Below the pieces are notes generated by a model, which saw only the letters and a program-made list of their open reading frames with translations, was not told where the DNA came from and searched no databases. Of a DNA stretch of 6,524 bases, positions 5,740 through 6,524 are shown one piece after another. This DNA is from Promethearchaeota archaeon (lineage in GTDB: Archaea; Asgardarchaeota; Lokiarchaeia; Sigyniarchaeales; SOKP01): positions 1-6,524 of the forward strand of contig JAUWZT010000196.1 of assembly GCA_030615145.1 (NCBI GenBank). The letters run 5' to 3'. Positions within the stretch are counted from its first letter, which is position 1, and every line of letters starts with the position of its first letter. Made by a program: the position numbers and the translations under genes.

Positions 5740-6477
5740 CTAAGCTGACTTAAAATTTTTTAATATAAGAAACGATTCGGGGATTAACCAAAGAAAAGCT
5801 GCTAAAAGCATCATCCATTCAAGAAATGGTCTTGTCACTGAATTAGGTGGAAATAAAAACAAAATACTTGCTGTAAATGGACCTACCATCATGTAGAGCC
5901 CTAGAAGTCTCGGAAACATTGTTTTTTTTAATTTTAATAGGATAGCAATGCCATTAAATAGCGCTCCAAAAGCTAATCCTGCGAATACTATAATTGAAAA
6001 ACTAAAATGTAATCCCAACTCGGTAGTTCTATCCTCGCTAAATAACCCTATCCCAAACAATCCGACGGCTCCTGAGAGAAGCGAAAGCAAACCAAAAAAC
6101 GCGTGTAAATCGATGCATATACAAAAAATTCTTTCAAAAATAGACTTGTTTGAATTAAAAATAATATTTTTTGTATCTGAAACTATTATTTTTGTTATGT
6201 AGAAAAAGACAGGGACGAGAAAGCAAGCAGTTGTCATTGTTATGGCATCTAAAACGAAAGGAGCGGGAGTATAACTAATTGACCCTAAATCACTAATGTA
6301 ATTGTCAATTATGTTATAACTTTCTGGACCAAAAAAAAACGCGATTAGCACCCCAATAAGAAGTCCAGGTAAAAAAGTTAGTAAACTTACATAAATACAT
6401 ATTTTAATTAATTTTTGATTCAAAAAATGGTTAAAAAGGCGATTTATTTTCATAAATAATAAATTAAACTGACCCAT
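5740..6477 (-). CDS. DUF998-like six-helix membrane protein
   Basis: A 245-residue integral membrane protein that resembles the DUF998 family, which has no known biochemical function. The diagnostic part is the segment after the first helix, with DNYISDLGS (58-66) followed by TPAPFVLD (70-77). Hydrophobic segments lie at about 26-50, 78-100, 124-146, 157-182, 190-211 and 217-239. The loop between helices two and three is hydrophilic. No signal peptide cleavage site is seen; the short basic N-terminus suggests that it faces the cytoplasm. Neither ATG 6477 nor the in-frame ATG at 6453 has a Shine-Dalgarno site; the longer form is given by default. The gene is convergent with the padR operon and no oligo-T stop is seen on its own strand. 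No functional tie to its neighbours is visible. Confidence 0.7.
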   Translation of the reverse strand: MGQFNLLFMKINRLFNHFLNQKLIKICIYVSLLTFLPGLLIGVLIAFFFGPESYNIIDNYISDLGSISYTPAPFVLDAITMTTACFLVPVFFYITKIIVSDTKNIIFNSNKSIFERIFCICIDLHAFFGLLSLLSGAVGLFGIGLFSEDRTTELGLHFSFSIIVFAGLAFGALFNGIAILLKLKKTMFPRLLGLYMMVGPFTASILFLFPPNSVTRPFLEWMMLLAAFLWLIPESFLILKNFKSA

Positions 6478-6499
6478 TTACTTTTGTAATTTGTTTTTG

Positions 6500-6511
6500 T
6501 GTTTAAAATTA
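6500..6511 (-). promoter_or_regulatory. Weak TATA candidate for the DUF998-like gene
   Basis: On the minus strand the sequence reads TAATTTTAAACA. A start about 25 bases downstream would fall within a few bases of ATG 6477, suggesting a nearly leaderless message. The match is weak and the upstream sequence is cut off by the window end. Confidence 0.25.
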
Positions 6512-6524
6512 TCTAAAAATAAAA

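Noticed and set aside
5948..6202. Plus-strand 84-residue open frame
   Set aside because: Antisense to the DUF998-like gene, whose frame shows regular membrane helices and a family motif.

Overview
The window is AT-rich (by eye about one third G+C) and looks archaeal. The first two genes are methanopterin-pathway enzymes of archaeal type. Candidate promoters are TATA-like elements rather than -35/-10 pairs, and the only clear transcription stop is an oligo-T tract without a hairpin. The mix of tetrahydromethanopterin (H4MPT) genes, a PadR regulator with a zinc ribbon, an HAAS-type membrane protein and a DUF998 protein would fit an Asgard (Lokiarchaeia-like) genome or another uncultured archaeon with an H4MPT-linked C1 pathway. 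That placement is inference: no rRNA or ribosomal protein gene is present to settle it.

Layout. (1) 29-1440, minus strand: mptG (beta-ribofuranosyl-aminobenzene/phenol 5'-phosphate synthase) followed by mptD (archaeal dihydroneopterin aldolase), joined by a TAATG stop/start overlap. Together they supply the aryl-ribose and pterin halves of methanopterin. (2) 1441-1678: a divergent control region with several AT-rich dyads. (3) 1679-3073, plus: a selenophosphate-synthetase/AIR-synthase-related ATP enzyme of unknown substrate, probably starting at a TTG with a good Shine-Dalgarno site. (4) 3101-3928, minus: a LarE-type PP-loop sulfurtransferase with the three cysteines of the iron-sulfur-cluster class, convergent with gene 3. 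(5) 3929-4064: a second divergent control region holding a perfect 21-bp dyad and repeated ATACTA words. (6) 4065-5616, plus: a PadR-type regulator fused to a zinc ribbon, overlapping a six-helix membrane protein with an HAAS-like N-terminal domain. (7) 5617-5739: a convergent gap with oligo-T terminators and a degenerate ~20-bp tandem repeat. (8) 5740-6477, minus: a six-helix DUF998-like membrane protein.

How they may work together: mptG and mptD are a clear biosynthetic pair. The padR-HAAS pair is a clear regulator/target module, probably self-regulated through the 21-bp dyad, which may also affect larE. The AIR-synthase-related protein and LarE are both ATP-dependent activating enzymes with unknown targets here; any link between them, or to methanopterin synthesis, is a hypothesis. 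I see no transposon, CRISPR array, tRNA or rRNA. The most unusual items are the PadR-zinc ribbon fusion with its operator cluster, the orphan three-cysteine LarE, and the unassigned AIR-synthase-like enzyme divergent from mptGD.
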